From NCBI GenBank assembly GCA_023392225.1, contig JAEVZM010000210.1, forward strand, positions 1 to 5,049: 5,049 nucleotides of DNA, in the 5' to 3' direction. This document shows positions 1-5,049 of this stretch, piece by piece. The DNA is from Pseudomonadota bacterium. GTDB lineage: Bacteria; Pseudomonadota; Alphaproteobacteria; Rhizobiales; Kaistiaceae. The notes under the pieces were generated by a model. The model saw only the letters and a list, made by a program, of their open reading frames with translations. It was not told the DNA's origin and did no database searches. Each line of letters starts with the position of its first letter. Within the stretch, counting starts at the first letter, position 1. A program made the position numbers and the translations under genes.

Positions 1-1101
1 GCCTATGTCCGCGCCTTCGAGTATTCCGACTGCCGGGTCGACGACTCCCGTCTGGTCGTCCTCAATGCCCGTGACGCCGCCGACCGCGGGGCAGGGATCG
101 CCACCCGCACCCGCTGCTGCGCGGCGCGGCGCGGCGATGGACTCTGGCGGTTGTCGCTGGAGGACCGGCGCGACGGCACCCGCTTCGAGATCGCTGCGCG
201 GGCCCTCGTCAACGCCGCCGGGCCATGGGTCGCGGACGTGATTCACGGCGTGCTCGGTCTCAACAGCCCCAGTCCGACGCGGCTCGTGAAGGGCAGCCAC
301 ATCGTGGTCGAGCGGCTGTTCGAGCACGACCGCGCCTACATCTTCCAGAACGCCGACGGCCGGATTTGTTTCGCCATCCCCTACGAGGAGGACTTCACCC
401 TCATCGGCACCACCGACGAGGATTTCGACGGCGATCCGGCCGACGTCGCGATCTCGGAGGGCGAGACCGCCTACCTGCTCCAGGCGGTGAGCGAGTATCT
501 GGCGACGCCGGTCACCGCCGACCGCATCCGCTGGACCTATGCCGGCGTCCGCCCGCTCTACGACGACGGTGCCTCGAAGGCCCAGGCGGCGACGCGGGAC
601 TACGTCCTCACCCTCGACGCTCCGGCCGGCGCGCCGCCGCTGCTGTCGGTCTTCGGCGGCAAGATCACCACCTATCGCCGGCTGGCGGAGGATGCGCTCC
701 GGCGTCTCGCCCCGAGCTTCCCCGGCATGGGCGCCCCCTGGACGGCGAAGGCGCCGCTGCCCGGCGGCGACGTCGGGCCGTCCTTCGCTGCCTGGCAGCG
801 CGAGGTCGCGGCCCGCTACGCCTTCCTCGATCCGGCGCTGGTCCGCCGCCTCGGCCACGCCTATGGCACGCGGATCGACGCGCTGCTCGCCGGCGTCCGG
901 TCGGAGGACGATCTCGGCCTCGATCTCGGTGGCGGGCTCACCGCCCGCGAGGTCGAGTACCTGGTCACCCGGGAATGGGCCGAGACCGCCGACGACATCC
1001 TCTGGCGCCGCTCCAAGCGCGGGCTCCACATCGACGCCGAGGGCCGTGCCCGGCTCGAGGCCTATCTCGCCGGCCGGCCGGCGCCAAGGGACGCAGCATG
1101 A
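1..1101 (+). CDS. glpD: Aerobic glycerol-3-phosphate dehydrogenase (FAD-dependent), 5' end missing
   Basis: This is the C-terminal 366 residues of a protein of about 500; roughly the first 140 residues, with the FAD-binding GxGxxG Rossmann motif, lie left of the window. GlpD is a peripheral inner-membrane flavoenzyme that oxidises sn-glycerol-3-phosphate to dihydroxyacetone phosphate and reduces ubiquinone. The reading frame is open from base 1 and begins with the family block YSDCRVDDSRLVVLNA (visible residues 8-23). It continues with NAAGPW (71-76), KGSHIVV (97-103, with the conserved His), the GTTDEDF strand (136-142), GVRPLYDD (182-189), ATRDY (197-201) and FGGKITTYR (218-226). The Arg and Lys residues of these last motifs correspond to substrate- and flavin-site residues in E. 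coli GlpD. The C-terminal helical DAO_C domain spans about 245-355 and includes the typical WRRSKRG stretch (335-341). The stop codon TGA overlaps the ATG of the next gene, so the two are cotranscribed and probably translationally coupled. A Cys-Cys pair at visible residues 39-40 replaces Ala-Thr of the E. coli protein, in a variable region. The family assignment is secure from many collinear motifs. Confidence 0.96.
   Translation, partial: AYVRAFEYSDCRVDDSRLVVLNARDAADRGAGIATRTRCCAARRGDGLWRLSLEDRRDGTRFEIAARALVNAAGPWVADVIHGVLGLNSPSPTRLVKGSHIVVERLFEHDRAYIFQNADGRICFAIPYEEDFTLIGTTDEDFDGDPADVAISEGETAYLLQAVSEYLATPVTADRIRWTYAGVRPLYDDGASKAQAATRDYVLTLDAPAGAPPLLSVFGGKITTYRRLAEDALRRLAPSFPGMGAPWTAKAPLPGGDVGPSFAAWQREVAARYAFLDPALVRRLGHAYGTRIDALLAGVRSEDDLGLDLGGGLTAREVEYLVTREWAETADDILWRRSKRGLHIDAEGRARLEAYLAGRPAPRDAA
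1068..1083. repeat. 16-bp perfect GC palindrome before the glpK ribosome binding site
   Basis: The bases CGCCGGCCGGCCGGCG read the same on both strands. As RNA they could form a 6-bp all-GC stem with a CCGG tetraloop. The palindrome lies inside the last codons of glpD (Leu-Ala-Gly-Arg-Pro-Ala) and ends three bases before the Shine-Dalgarno sequence of glpK. A structure here would be melted by ribosomes finishing glpD, which would fit translational coupling. In DNA this rich in GC, and in Gly/Ala/Arg/Pro codons, such palindromes also arise by chance, so a function is only inferred. Confidence 0.4.
1086..1091 (+). promoter_or_regulatory. Ribosome binding site of glpK
   Basis: AAGGGA lies six bases before the ATG at 1098 and is embedded in the last codons of glpD. 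It fixes the glpK start at 1098. The same frame is open far upstream through glpD, but the family N-terminus (MTHILAIDQGTTSS) begins exactly at this ATG. Confidence 0.7.
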
Positions 1102-2588
1102 CCCACATCCTCGCCATCGACCAGGGCACGACCTCGTCGCGGGCCATCCTGTTCGACGCCAGGATGGACGTCGTGGCCGTGGCGCAGAAGGAGCTTCCGC
1201 AGCACTTCCCGCGGCCGGGCTGGGTCGAGCACGACCCGGAGGAGATCTGGCAGTCGGTCCTCGCGACCGCGCGCGGCGCGCTCCGGAAGGGCAGGGTGCG
1301 GCCTGCGGTATTGGCCGGCATCGGCATCACCAACCAGCGCGAGACCGTGGTGGTCTGGAGCCGCCGGACCGGCAAGCCGATCCACCGTGCCATCGTCTGG
1401 CAGGACCGGCGGACCGCAGCGGCCTGCGCGGCGCTTCGCGACGCCGGCCACGAGCCTGACGTCACGGCGCGGAGCGGCCTGCTGATCGACCCCTACTTCT
1501 CGGCCACCAAGATCGCCTGGCTGCTCGACAACGTGAAGGGCGCCCGGGCGAAGGCCGAGCGCGGCGAGCTCGCCTTCGGCACCATCGACACGTTCCTGCT
1601 GTGGCGCCTGACCGGCGGTCGGGTCCATGCCACCGACGCGACCAATGCGTCGCGGACGCTTCTGTTCAACATCCGCGAGGGGCGGTGGGACGAGGCGCTG
1701 CTCGCGCTGTTCCGCGTGCCCCGCGCCCTCCTGCCGGAGGTGATGGACAGCGCCGCCGAGTTCGGCATGACCGACCCCGACCTGCTCGGTGGTGCGGTGC
1801 CCATCCGCGGTATCGCCGGGGACCAGCATGCGGCGACGGTCGGGCAGGCCTGCTTCGCCCCGGGCATGATCAAGTCGACCTATGGCACCGGCTGCTTCGC
1901 GCTCCTCAATACGGGCGAGACCCCGGTGCCGTCGCGGAACCGCCTGCTCACCACCATCGCCTATCAGCTCGACGGCCGGCCGACCTACGCGCTCGAAGGC
2001 TCGATCTTCGTTGCCGGGGCAGCGGTGCAGTGGCTTCGCGACGGGCTGCGGATCGTCAGGCGGGCCGAGGAGGCCGGGCAACTCGCCCAACCCGTCGATC
2101 CGGCCCATGGCGTGTACTTCGTGCCGGCCCTGGTCGGCCTCGGCGCGCCGCACTGGGATGCCGACGCGCGCGGCGCGATCTTCGGCATCACCCGCGGCAC
2201 CACCCGGGCCGAGATCGCCCGGGCCGCGCTCGAGGCGGTGGCCTACCAGACCCACGATCTCCTCGCCGCCATGCAGGGCGACTGGCACGGCGCCTCGGGG
2301 AAGCGCACCGTTCTGCGGGTGGATGGCGGCATGGTCGCGTCCGACTGGACGATGCAGTTCCTCGCCGACGTGCTCGATGCGCCGGTCGACCGGCCTAAGC
2401 TGCTCGAGACCACGGCCGTCGGCGCCGCCTATCTCGCTGGCTTGCAGGCGGGTCTCTATCCGGCCCCCGGGCGCTTCGCCAGAAACTGGCGATCGGAGCG
2501 CCGCTTCAAACCTAGGATGAAGCCGGCGCTGCGCGACACGCTTCTCGCCGGCTGGCGGGACGCGATCGCCCGTACTCTCACCCGTTGA
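1098..2588 (+). CDS. glpK: Glycerol kinase
   Basis: A complete 496-residue cytoplasmic enzyme of the FGGY carbohydrate kinase family (E. coli GlpK has 502). It uses ATP to phosphorylate glycerol at C3, which traps it in the cell and supplies the substrate of GlpD, encoded just upstream with a four-base ATGA overlap. The N-terminal FGGY domain (about 3-247) begins with the phosphate-binding loop DQGTTSS (8-14). Glycerol-site residues are all present: Arg81-Glu82 in GITNQRET, Tyr133 in DPYF, and the catalytic base Asp242 with Gln243 in GDQHAA. The first FGGY signature fits at 133-145 and the second at 359-379. The C-terminal domain (about 256-445) has the nucleotide-binding STYGTGCF (260-267) and VDGGMVASD (408-416). 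Compared with E. coli, the GGKGGTR loop that binds fructose-1,6-bisphosphate is replaced by LLGGAV (229-234). The segment that docks EIIA-Glc is not conserved near 472-481. The aligned position of the Gram-positive HPr-phosphorylated His is Asp228. Allosteric control of the enterobacterial type is therefore unlikely. His244 follows Asp-Gln where E. coli has Gln. Confidence 0.98.
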   Translation: MTHILAIDQGTTSSRAILFDARMDVVAVAQKELPQHFPRPGWVEHDPEEIWQSVLATARGALRKGRVRPAVLAGIGITNQRETVVVWSRRTGKPIHRAIVWQDRRTAAACAALRDAGHEPDVTARSGLLIDPYFSATKIAWLLDNVKGARAKAERGELAFGTIDTFLLWRLTGGRVHATDATNASRTLLFNIREGRWDEALLALFRVPRALLPEVMDSAAEFGMTDPDLLGGAVPIRGIAGDQHAATVGQACFAPGMIKSTYGTGCFALLNTGETPVPSRNRLLTTIAYQLDGRPTYALEGSIFVAGAAVQWLRDGLRIVRRAEEAGQLAQPVDPAHGVYFVPALVGLGAPHWDADARGAIFGITRGTTRAEIARAALEAVAYQTHDLLAAMQGDWHGASGKRTVLRVDGGMVASDWTMQFLADVLDAPVDRPKLLETTAVGAAYLAGLQAGLYPAPGRFARNWRSERRFKPRMKPALRDTLLAGWRDAIARTLTR

Positions 2589-2590
2589 AT

Positions 2591-2630
2591 GCATCCCATT
2601 TGGGAGCAGTGTGTCGGGGGATATCCCCTG
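2591..2630 (+). terminator. Two small stem-loops just after glpK, possible transcript end
   Basis: The first hairpin (2591-2607) starts two bases after the glpK stop. It pairs GC-TCCC with GGGA-GC around an ATTT loop, with one bulged A at 2593. The second (2615-2630) contains the perfect palindrome GGGGATATCCCC at 2617-2628 and can extend by a G-U and a C-G pair. Neither is followed by a run of T, so neither is a classical intrinsic terminator. Their position between two functionally unrelated units suggests that they protect the 3' end or help Rho-dependent termination. This is inferred from location and pairing only. Confidence 0.35.
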
Positions 2631-2657
2631 TTGGCTCGGATTTCCCGTCCAAGGGAT

Positions 2658-2681
2658 TGAACAATAACGGTATACTGTTCA
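2658..2681. promoter_or_regulatory. AT-rich dyad, possible operator in the tamA promoter region
   Basis: TGAACA and TGTTCA form a perfect 6-bp inverted repeat with 12 bases between the arms; the TA steps at 2665-2666 and 2673-2674 extend the symmetry. A second, differently centred dyad, AACGGTATACTGTT (2666-2679, 12 of 14 bases symmetric around GTATAC), overlaps it. GTATAC-centred dyads are known operators of some GntR-family regulators, but no regulator gene is visible here and the identity of any binding protein is unknown. The block stands out because the surrounding genes are far richer in GC (about 45% GC over 2641-2700). Confidence 0.35.
2671..2676 (+). promoter_or_regulatory. Possible -10 box of the tamA-tamB promoter
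   Basis: TATACT matches five of six bases of the sigma-70-type TATAAT consensus and is the best such box in the intergenic region. The bases 16-18 upstream (around 2647-2654) do not resemble TTGACA. The TTGAAC at 2657-2662 is only eight bases away and cannot serve as its -35. Transcription from here would begin near 2683 and give a leader of about 80 bases. If active, the promoter probably needs an activator or another sigma factor. The box lies inside the dyads described at 2658-2681, so a protein bound there would compete with RNA polymerase. Confidence 0.3.
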
Positions 2682-2691
2682 TTCAGCATAG

Positions 2692-2712
2692 TCCGGTCAC
2701 ACTCTGACCGGG
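2692..2712. repeat. Perfect 7-bp inverted repeat in the tamA upstream region
   Basis: CCGGTCA (2693-2699) and TGACCGG (2705-2711) are exact reverse complements around the five-base loop CACTC. A T-G wobble at 2692/2712 could lengthen the stem in RNA. The repeat lies just downstream of the TATACT box, so it could be an operator, or a stem-loop in the 5' leader of the tamA transcript. It is followed by a G-rich stretch and not by Ts, so it is not an intrinsic terminator. Confidence 0.45.
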
Positions 2713-2763
2713 GTGGGGCAGGAGATGGTGTAACAGCGGGCGTGGCAATCGGCGTCGCGCTCG

Positions 2764-4653
2764 ATGAGGTGTGAGTTGTTCTTGCGAGGAGGCAGTCCTG
2801 GCCGCAGTCTAGCCGTCCTGGCCATCGCGATCGCGGTGGGCATGAGCGCGGTCGTGCCCTCCTATGCCATCTGGCCCTTCACTCGGAAGGAGCGGGACGC
2901 CGTTCCCGACCCGGTCCCCTACACCATCGAGTTCGAGTTCAAGGGCGGCACCCGGCGCGAGCAGCGCAGCATCCGGAGCGCGTCCAATCTCTACGCGCTG
3001 CGGCGCGAGCCGCCGTCGGGGCTGGTGGGGCTCCTCGCGCGCGCCCGCACCGACGTGTCCCGCCTCACCGCCGCGCTCTACCGCGAGGCGCTCTATGCCG
3101 GCGAGGTCGCGATCTTTGTCGACGGTCGCTCGCTCCAGACGTTCAGTCCGTTCGATACGGTGACGGCCGACCCGGTGCCGATCCGCGTGGTCGTGACCAC
3201 CGGCGAGCCCTTCACCTTCGGCACCGTCGAGGCGGCGCCGCTGCCCCCTGGCGAGAGCCTCAAGGACACCGGGCTGGTCACCGGCCGGCTCGCCTCGTCC
3301 GATGCGATCGTCGCCGCCGAGACCGCGATCGGCAATGGCTGGCGGAAGCTCGGCCACCCGCTCGCCGCGGTCACCCAGCGCGACATCATCGCCAACCATG
3401 CCACCCGGACGTTGTCGGTATCGCTCGACGTCGAGCCCGGGCCCGCCGCCGATTTCGGCAGCGTCACCGTGACCGGTACGACCCGCGTCGACCCGCGCCT
3501 CGTCGAGCGCCGGGCGGGCATCGATCCCGGCGACCTCTATTCCTCCGACACCACGGCCCGCGCCGAGCAGCGGCTGCGTGATCTCGGCGTGTTCGAGAGC
3601 GTGCGGGTGATCACCGGCGACAGCCTCAATCCCGATGGCACCGTGCCGGTGACCATCGAGGTCAGCGAGCGCAAGCGCCACGTCGTCGGCTTCGGCGTCG
3701 CGTACGACAATGTCGACGGCTTCGGCGCCAATGCCTACTGGATGGACCGAAACCTGTTCGGCGGTGCCGAGCAGTTGCGCTTCGACGCCTCGGTCTCGCA
3801 GAACCTCGTCGATGCCTTCGATGCGCCCGACTACGACCTTGCGGTGACCTTCACCAAGCCGGCGGTGATCGGCCCGATGACCGATTTCACCCTCGGTGCC
3901 GAGGCCTATCGGGAGACGACCGACGCGTACCGGGTGACGGCGGAGAAGGGCAAGGTCGGCCTGACCCAGGAGTTCTCCAGGACCCTCACCGGCGGGCTGG
4001 TCTTCGACATCGAGAGCGCCAAGGTGGACGATGCCATCCAGCGCGAAGAGGACTACCTGATCGCGACCTTGACCGGCTCGCTCGACTGGGACCGGCGCGA
4101 CAACCGTCTCAATCCGACCAAGGGTTTCCGCAACTTCTTCACCGCGGCGCCGGCGTACAGCTTCAAGCAGGAGGAGGTGTTCGCCACCTTCACCAACGAC
4201 TTCTCGATCTATCAGGCCGTCGATGCCGATCGCCGCTTCGTGCTCGCCGGGCGGGTGCAGGGCGGCATCGTCACCGTCGACGACATCAAGATCGTCGCGC
4301 CCAATCGCCGCCTCTATGCCGGCGGCCCGTCGACCGTGCGCGGCTACGCCTACCAGAGCCTCGCGCCGCGCAACGACAAGGGCGACATCATCGGCGGCAA
4401 GAGCATGTTCGCTGCAACGGCCGAGCTGCGCTACCGGGTCAACAACTCGCTCGGCCTCGCCGCCTTCGTCGATGCCGGCAACGCCTTCGACACCTACTAT
4501 CCGGATTTCGACAAGCTGAAGCTGGGCGTCGGCGGTGGCGTGCGCTATCTCACCCCCGTCGGCCCGCTTCGGGTCGACCTCGCGTTCCCGATCGAGCCGA
4601 ACAAGGACGACTCATGGGTCGCCCTCTATGTCGGCCTCGGCCAGTCGTTCTGA
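2764..4653 (+). CDS. tamA: Outer membrane translocation and assembly module protein TamA (Omp85/BamA superfamily)
   Basis: A 629-residue outer-membrane protein of the Omp85 superfamily. With TamB it forms the TAM, which helps insert certain beta-barrel proteins and has been linked to envelope lipid homeostasis. The N-terminus is a Sec signal peptide: a basic stretch, a hydrophobic core at about 16-32, and likely cleavage after Ser-Tyr-Ala (33-35). Three POTRA domains follow at about 51-127, 137-226 and 229-301. POTRA2 carries the typical GHPLA (197-201) and NHATRTLSV (211-219), and POTRA3 ends in VTIEVSERKRH. The barrel (about 306-629) has the DRRDNRLNPTKG turn (443-454), the GGPSTVRGY motif of loop 6 (520-528, VRGY at 525-528), FVDAGN (568-573), the strand pair GVGGGVRYLTPVGPLRVD (588-605), and a terminal Phe as expected of an outer-membrane beta-signal. 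The length fits TamA (about 580-640) and not BamA, which has five POTRAs and about 800 residues. The start is uncertain: the ATG at 2764 has no Shine-Dalgarno sequence, while TTG at 2776 has a good one. An in-frame TAA at 2731 rules out any start further upstream. Confidence 0.94.
   Translation: MRCELFLRGGSPGRSLAVLAIAIAVGMSAVVPSYAIWPFTRKERDAVPDPVPYTIEFEFKGGTRREQRSIRSASNLYALRREPPSGLVGLLARARTDVSRLTAALYREALYAGEVAIFVDGRSLQTFSPFDTVTADPVPIRVVVTTGEPFTFGTVEAAPLPPGESLKDTGLVTGRLASSDAIVAAETAIGNGWRKLGHPLAAVTQRDIIANHATRTLSVSLDVEPGPAADFGSVTVTGTTRVDPRLVERRAGIDPGDLYSSDTTARAEQRLRDLGVFESVRVITGDSLNPDGTVPVTIEVSERKRHVVGFGVAYDNVDGFGANAYWMDRNLFGGAEQLRFDASVSQNLVDAFDAPDYDLAVTFTKPAVIGPMTDFTLGAEAYRETTDAYRVTAEKGKVGLTQEFSRTLTGGLVFDIESAKVDDAIQREEDYLIATLTGSLDWDRRDNRLNPTKGFRNFFTAAPAYSFKQEEVFATFTNDFSIYQAVDADRRFVLAGRVQGGIVTVDDIKIVAPNRRLYAGGPSTVRGYAYQSLAPRNDKGDIIGGKSMFAATAELRYRVNNSLGLAAFVDAGNAFDTYYPDFDKLKLGVGGGVRYLTPVGPLRVDLAFPIEPNKDDSWVALYVGLGQSF
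2766..2771 (+). promoter_or_regulatory. Possible ribosome binding site for a TTG start of tamA
   Basis: GAGGTG matches the anti-Shine-Dalgarno sequence. Its GAGG core lies six bases before the in-frame TTG at 2776 (codon 5) and 12 bases before a second TTG at 2782 (codon 7). Nothing similar precedes the ATG at 2764. Starting at 2776 would remove only Met-Arg-Cys-Glu and leave a shorter basic n-region with an intact signal peptide. This is an inference from spacing alone. Confidence 0.4.
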
Positions 4654-4655
4654 GG
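4652..4655 (+). promoter_or_regulatory. Ribosome binding site of tamB overlapping the tamA stop codon
   Basis: GAGG begins inside the TGA stop codon of tamA and lies five bases before the ATG at 4661. Ribosomes that finish tamA cover this site, so translation of tamB is probably coupled to that of tamA. Confidence 0.6.
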
Positions 4656-4660
4656 CGCTG

Positions 4661-5049
4661 ATGCTTCGCGCCCTCCGCATCCTCCTCTACCTGATCGCCG
4701 GGCTGATCGTCCTGGTCGGGTTGCTGCTCGCCTTCCTCGCGACACCGCCAGGGCGGGCGGTGGTCGCCTCGATCGCCGAGCGCGTGGTGGCCGGCACCGG
4801 CCTGACGCTCTCGATCGACCGGCTCACCGGCTGGCCGCCGTTCTCCTTCGGCGCCGATCGCATCGTCGTCGGCGATGCCGAGGGGCCGTTTGCCGAGATC
4901 GAGGGGCTTCAGGTCGATCTTGCGGTTCGTGGTTTGCTTCGTCGCGAGATCGTCTTCGATGCCCTCCACGCCGACCGCGTGGCGGTGAGCCGCGAGCCGG
5001 TGCTGCCCGCCTCGGGCGGCAGCAGCGAGGGAGCCGGGCTGGCGCTCGC
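4661..5049 (+). CDS. tamB: Translocation and assembly module protein TamB, N-terminal part (3' end outside the window)
   Basis: The first 129 residues are present. The frame runs without a stop to the right edge; complete TamB proteins have roughly 1,250-1,500 residues. TamB is anchored in the inner membrane and spans the periplasm as a long beta-taco/AsmA-like groove that contacts TamA through its C-terminal DUF490 (TamB_C) domain, which is not in view. Visible here are a short basic tip (MLRALR), one hydrophobic helix at about 7-28, and then the TPPGRAVVASIAERVV segment (28-43). After that come short strands typical of the AsmA/TamB N-terminus: GLTLSIDRLTGWPPFSF (47-63), a DAEGPFAEIEGLQVDL repeat unit (72-87) and the following IVFDALHADRVAVSREP (97-113), which leads into a Gly/Ser-rich linker. 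The gene starts seven bases after the tamA stop with its ribosome binding site overlapping that stop. The identification rests on this N-terminal pattern together with the position directly after tamA. Confidence 0.9.
   Translation, partial: MLRALRILLYLIAGLIVLVGLLLAFLATPPGRAVVASIAERVVAGTGLTLSIDRLTGWPPFSFGADRIVVGDAEGPFAEIEGLQVDLAVRGLLRREIVFDALHADRVAVSREPVLPASGGSSEGAGLAL

Noticed and set aside
225..1097. In-frame upstream extension of glpK, open for 291 codons
   Set aside because: This stretch is glpD in another frame and its translation is low-complexity and Arg-rich. The kinase N-terminus begins precisely at the ATG at 1098, which has its own ribosome binding site.
1062..2594. A 510-codon open frame on the - strand covering all of glpK
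   Set aside because: It mirrors glpK and arises because GC-rich third positions keep antisense frames open. Its translation is rich in Arg, Gly, Ala and Pro with no recognisable domain, while the + strand protein is an unmistakable glycerol kinase.
2659..2680. SOS box (LexA site) formed by GAAC and GTTC
   Set aside because: Alphaproteobacterial LexA sites are direct repeats spaced by seven bases, and the Gram-positive type is GAAC-N4-GTTC. Here the inverted half-sites are 14 bases apart.
2725..2733. Minimal reading frame ATG-GTG-TAA after AGGAG in the tamA leader
   Set aside because: The AGGAG touches the ATG with no spacing, so initiation is unlikely. Two-codon frames are expected by chance.
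2589..2763. A small RNA gene in the intergenic region
   Set aside because: A possible -10 box and stem-loops exist, but there is no intrinsic terminator with a T-tract before tamA, and a leader of the tamA transcript explains the same signals.
2809..3681. A 290-codon - strand open frame opposite tamA
   Set aside because: The translation is a His/Asp/Gly/Arg-rich shadow of the tamA codons without any domain, and the + strand gives clear POTRA domains.
2764..4653. BamA instead of TamA
   Set aside because: Only three POTRA domains fit before the barrel, the length is about 630 residues, and the next gene has a TamB-type N-terminus. BamA has five POTRAs and about 800 residues.

Overview
The window is about 5 kb of very GC-rich DNA. 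It is coded entirely on the + strand and almost completely filled by four genes in two functional groups. The strong G/C preference at third codon positions and the protein sequences point to an alphaproteobacterium, probably of the Hyphomicrobiales/Rhizobiales type. In particular, the TamA N-terminus and the TamA-TamB pair look alphaproteobacterial. This placement is an inference from remembered family features and not from a database search.

Positions 1-2588 hold the end of a glycerol catabolic unit. The C-terminal three quarters of glpD (FAD-dependent sn-glycerol-3-phosphate dehydrogenase, cut by the left edge) overlaps the complete glpK (glycerol kinase) by four bases (ATGA). GlpK phosphorylates glycerol to glycerol-3-phosphate, and GlpD oxidises that to dihydroxyacetone phosphate and passes the electrons to the quinone pool. 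The two genes therefore encode consecutive steps. The GlpK protein lacks the residues that in Escherichia coli bind fructose-1,6-bisphosphate and EIIA-Glc, and lacks the His that Gram-positive bacteria phosphorylate through HPr. Its control is therefore probably transcriptional.

Positions 2589-2763 are a 175-base intergenic region, locally much more AT-rich than the genes (about 45% GC over 2641-2700). It holds two small stem-loops just after glpK, an AT-rich block with overlapping dyads and a TATACT box, and a perfect 7-bp inverted repeat. It most likely ends the glp transcript and carries the promoter of the next unit.

Positions 2764-5049 hold the start of an outer-membrane biogenesis operon: a complete tamA (signal peptide, three POTRA domains, 16-stranded Omp85 barrel) and, seven bases later, the first 129 codons of tamB (inner-membrane anchor and start of the periplasmic AsmA-like/beta-helical bridge), cut by the right edge. 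Together they form the translocation and assembly module (TAM), which spans the periplasm.

I found no mobile element, RNA gene, CRISPR array or obviously new system. The content is conserved housekeeping metabolism next to conserved envelope biogenesis. The points worth a second look are regulatory: the intergenic dyads, the GC palindrome in front of glpK, the missing allosteric sites of GlpK, and the uncertain start of tamA.
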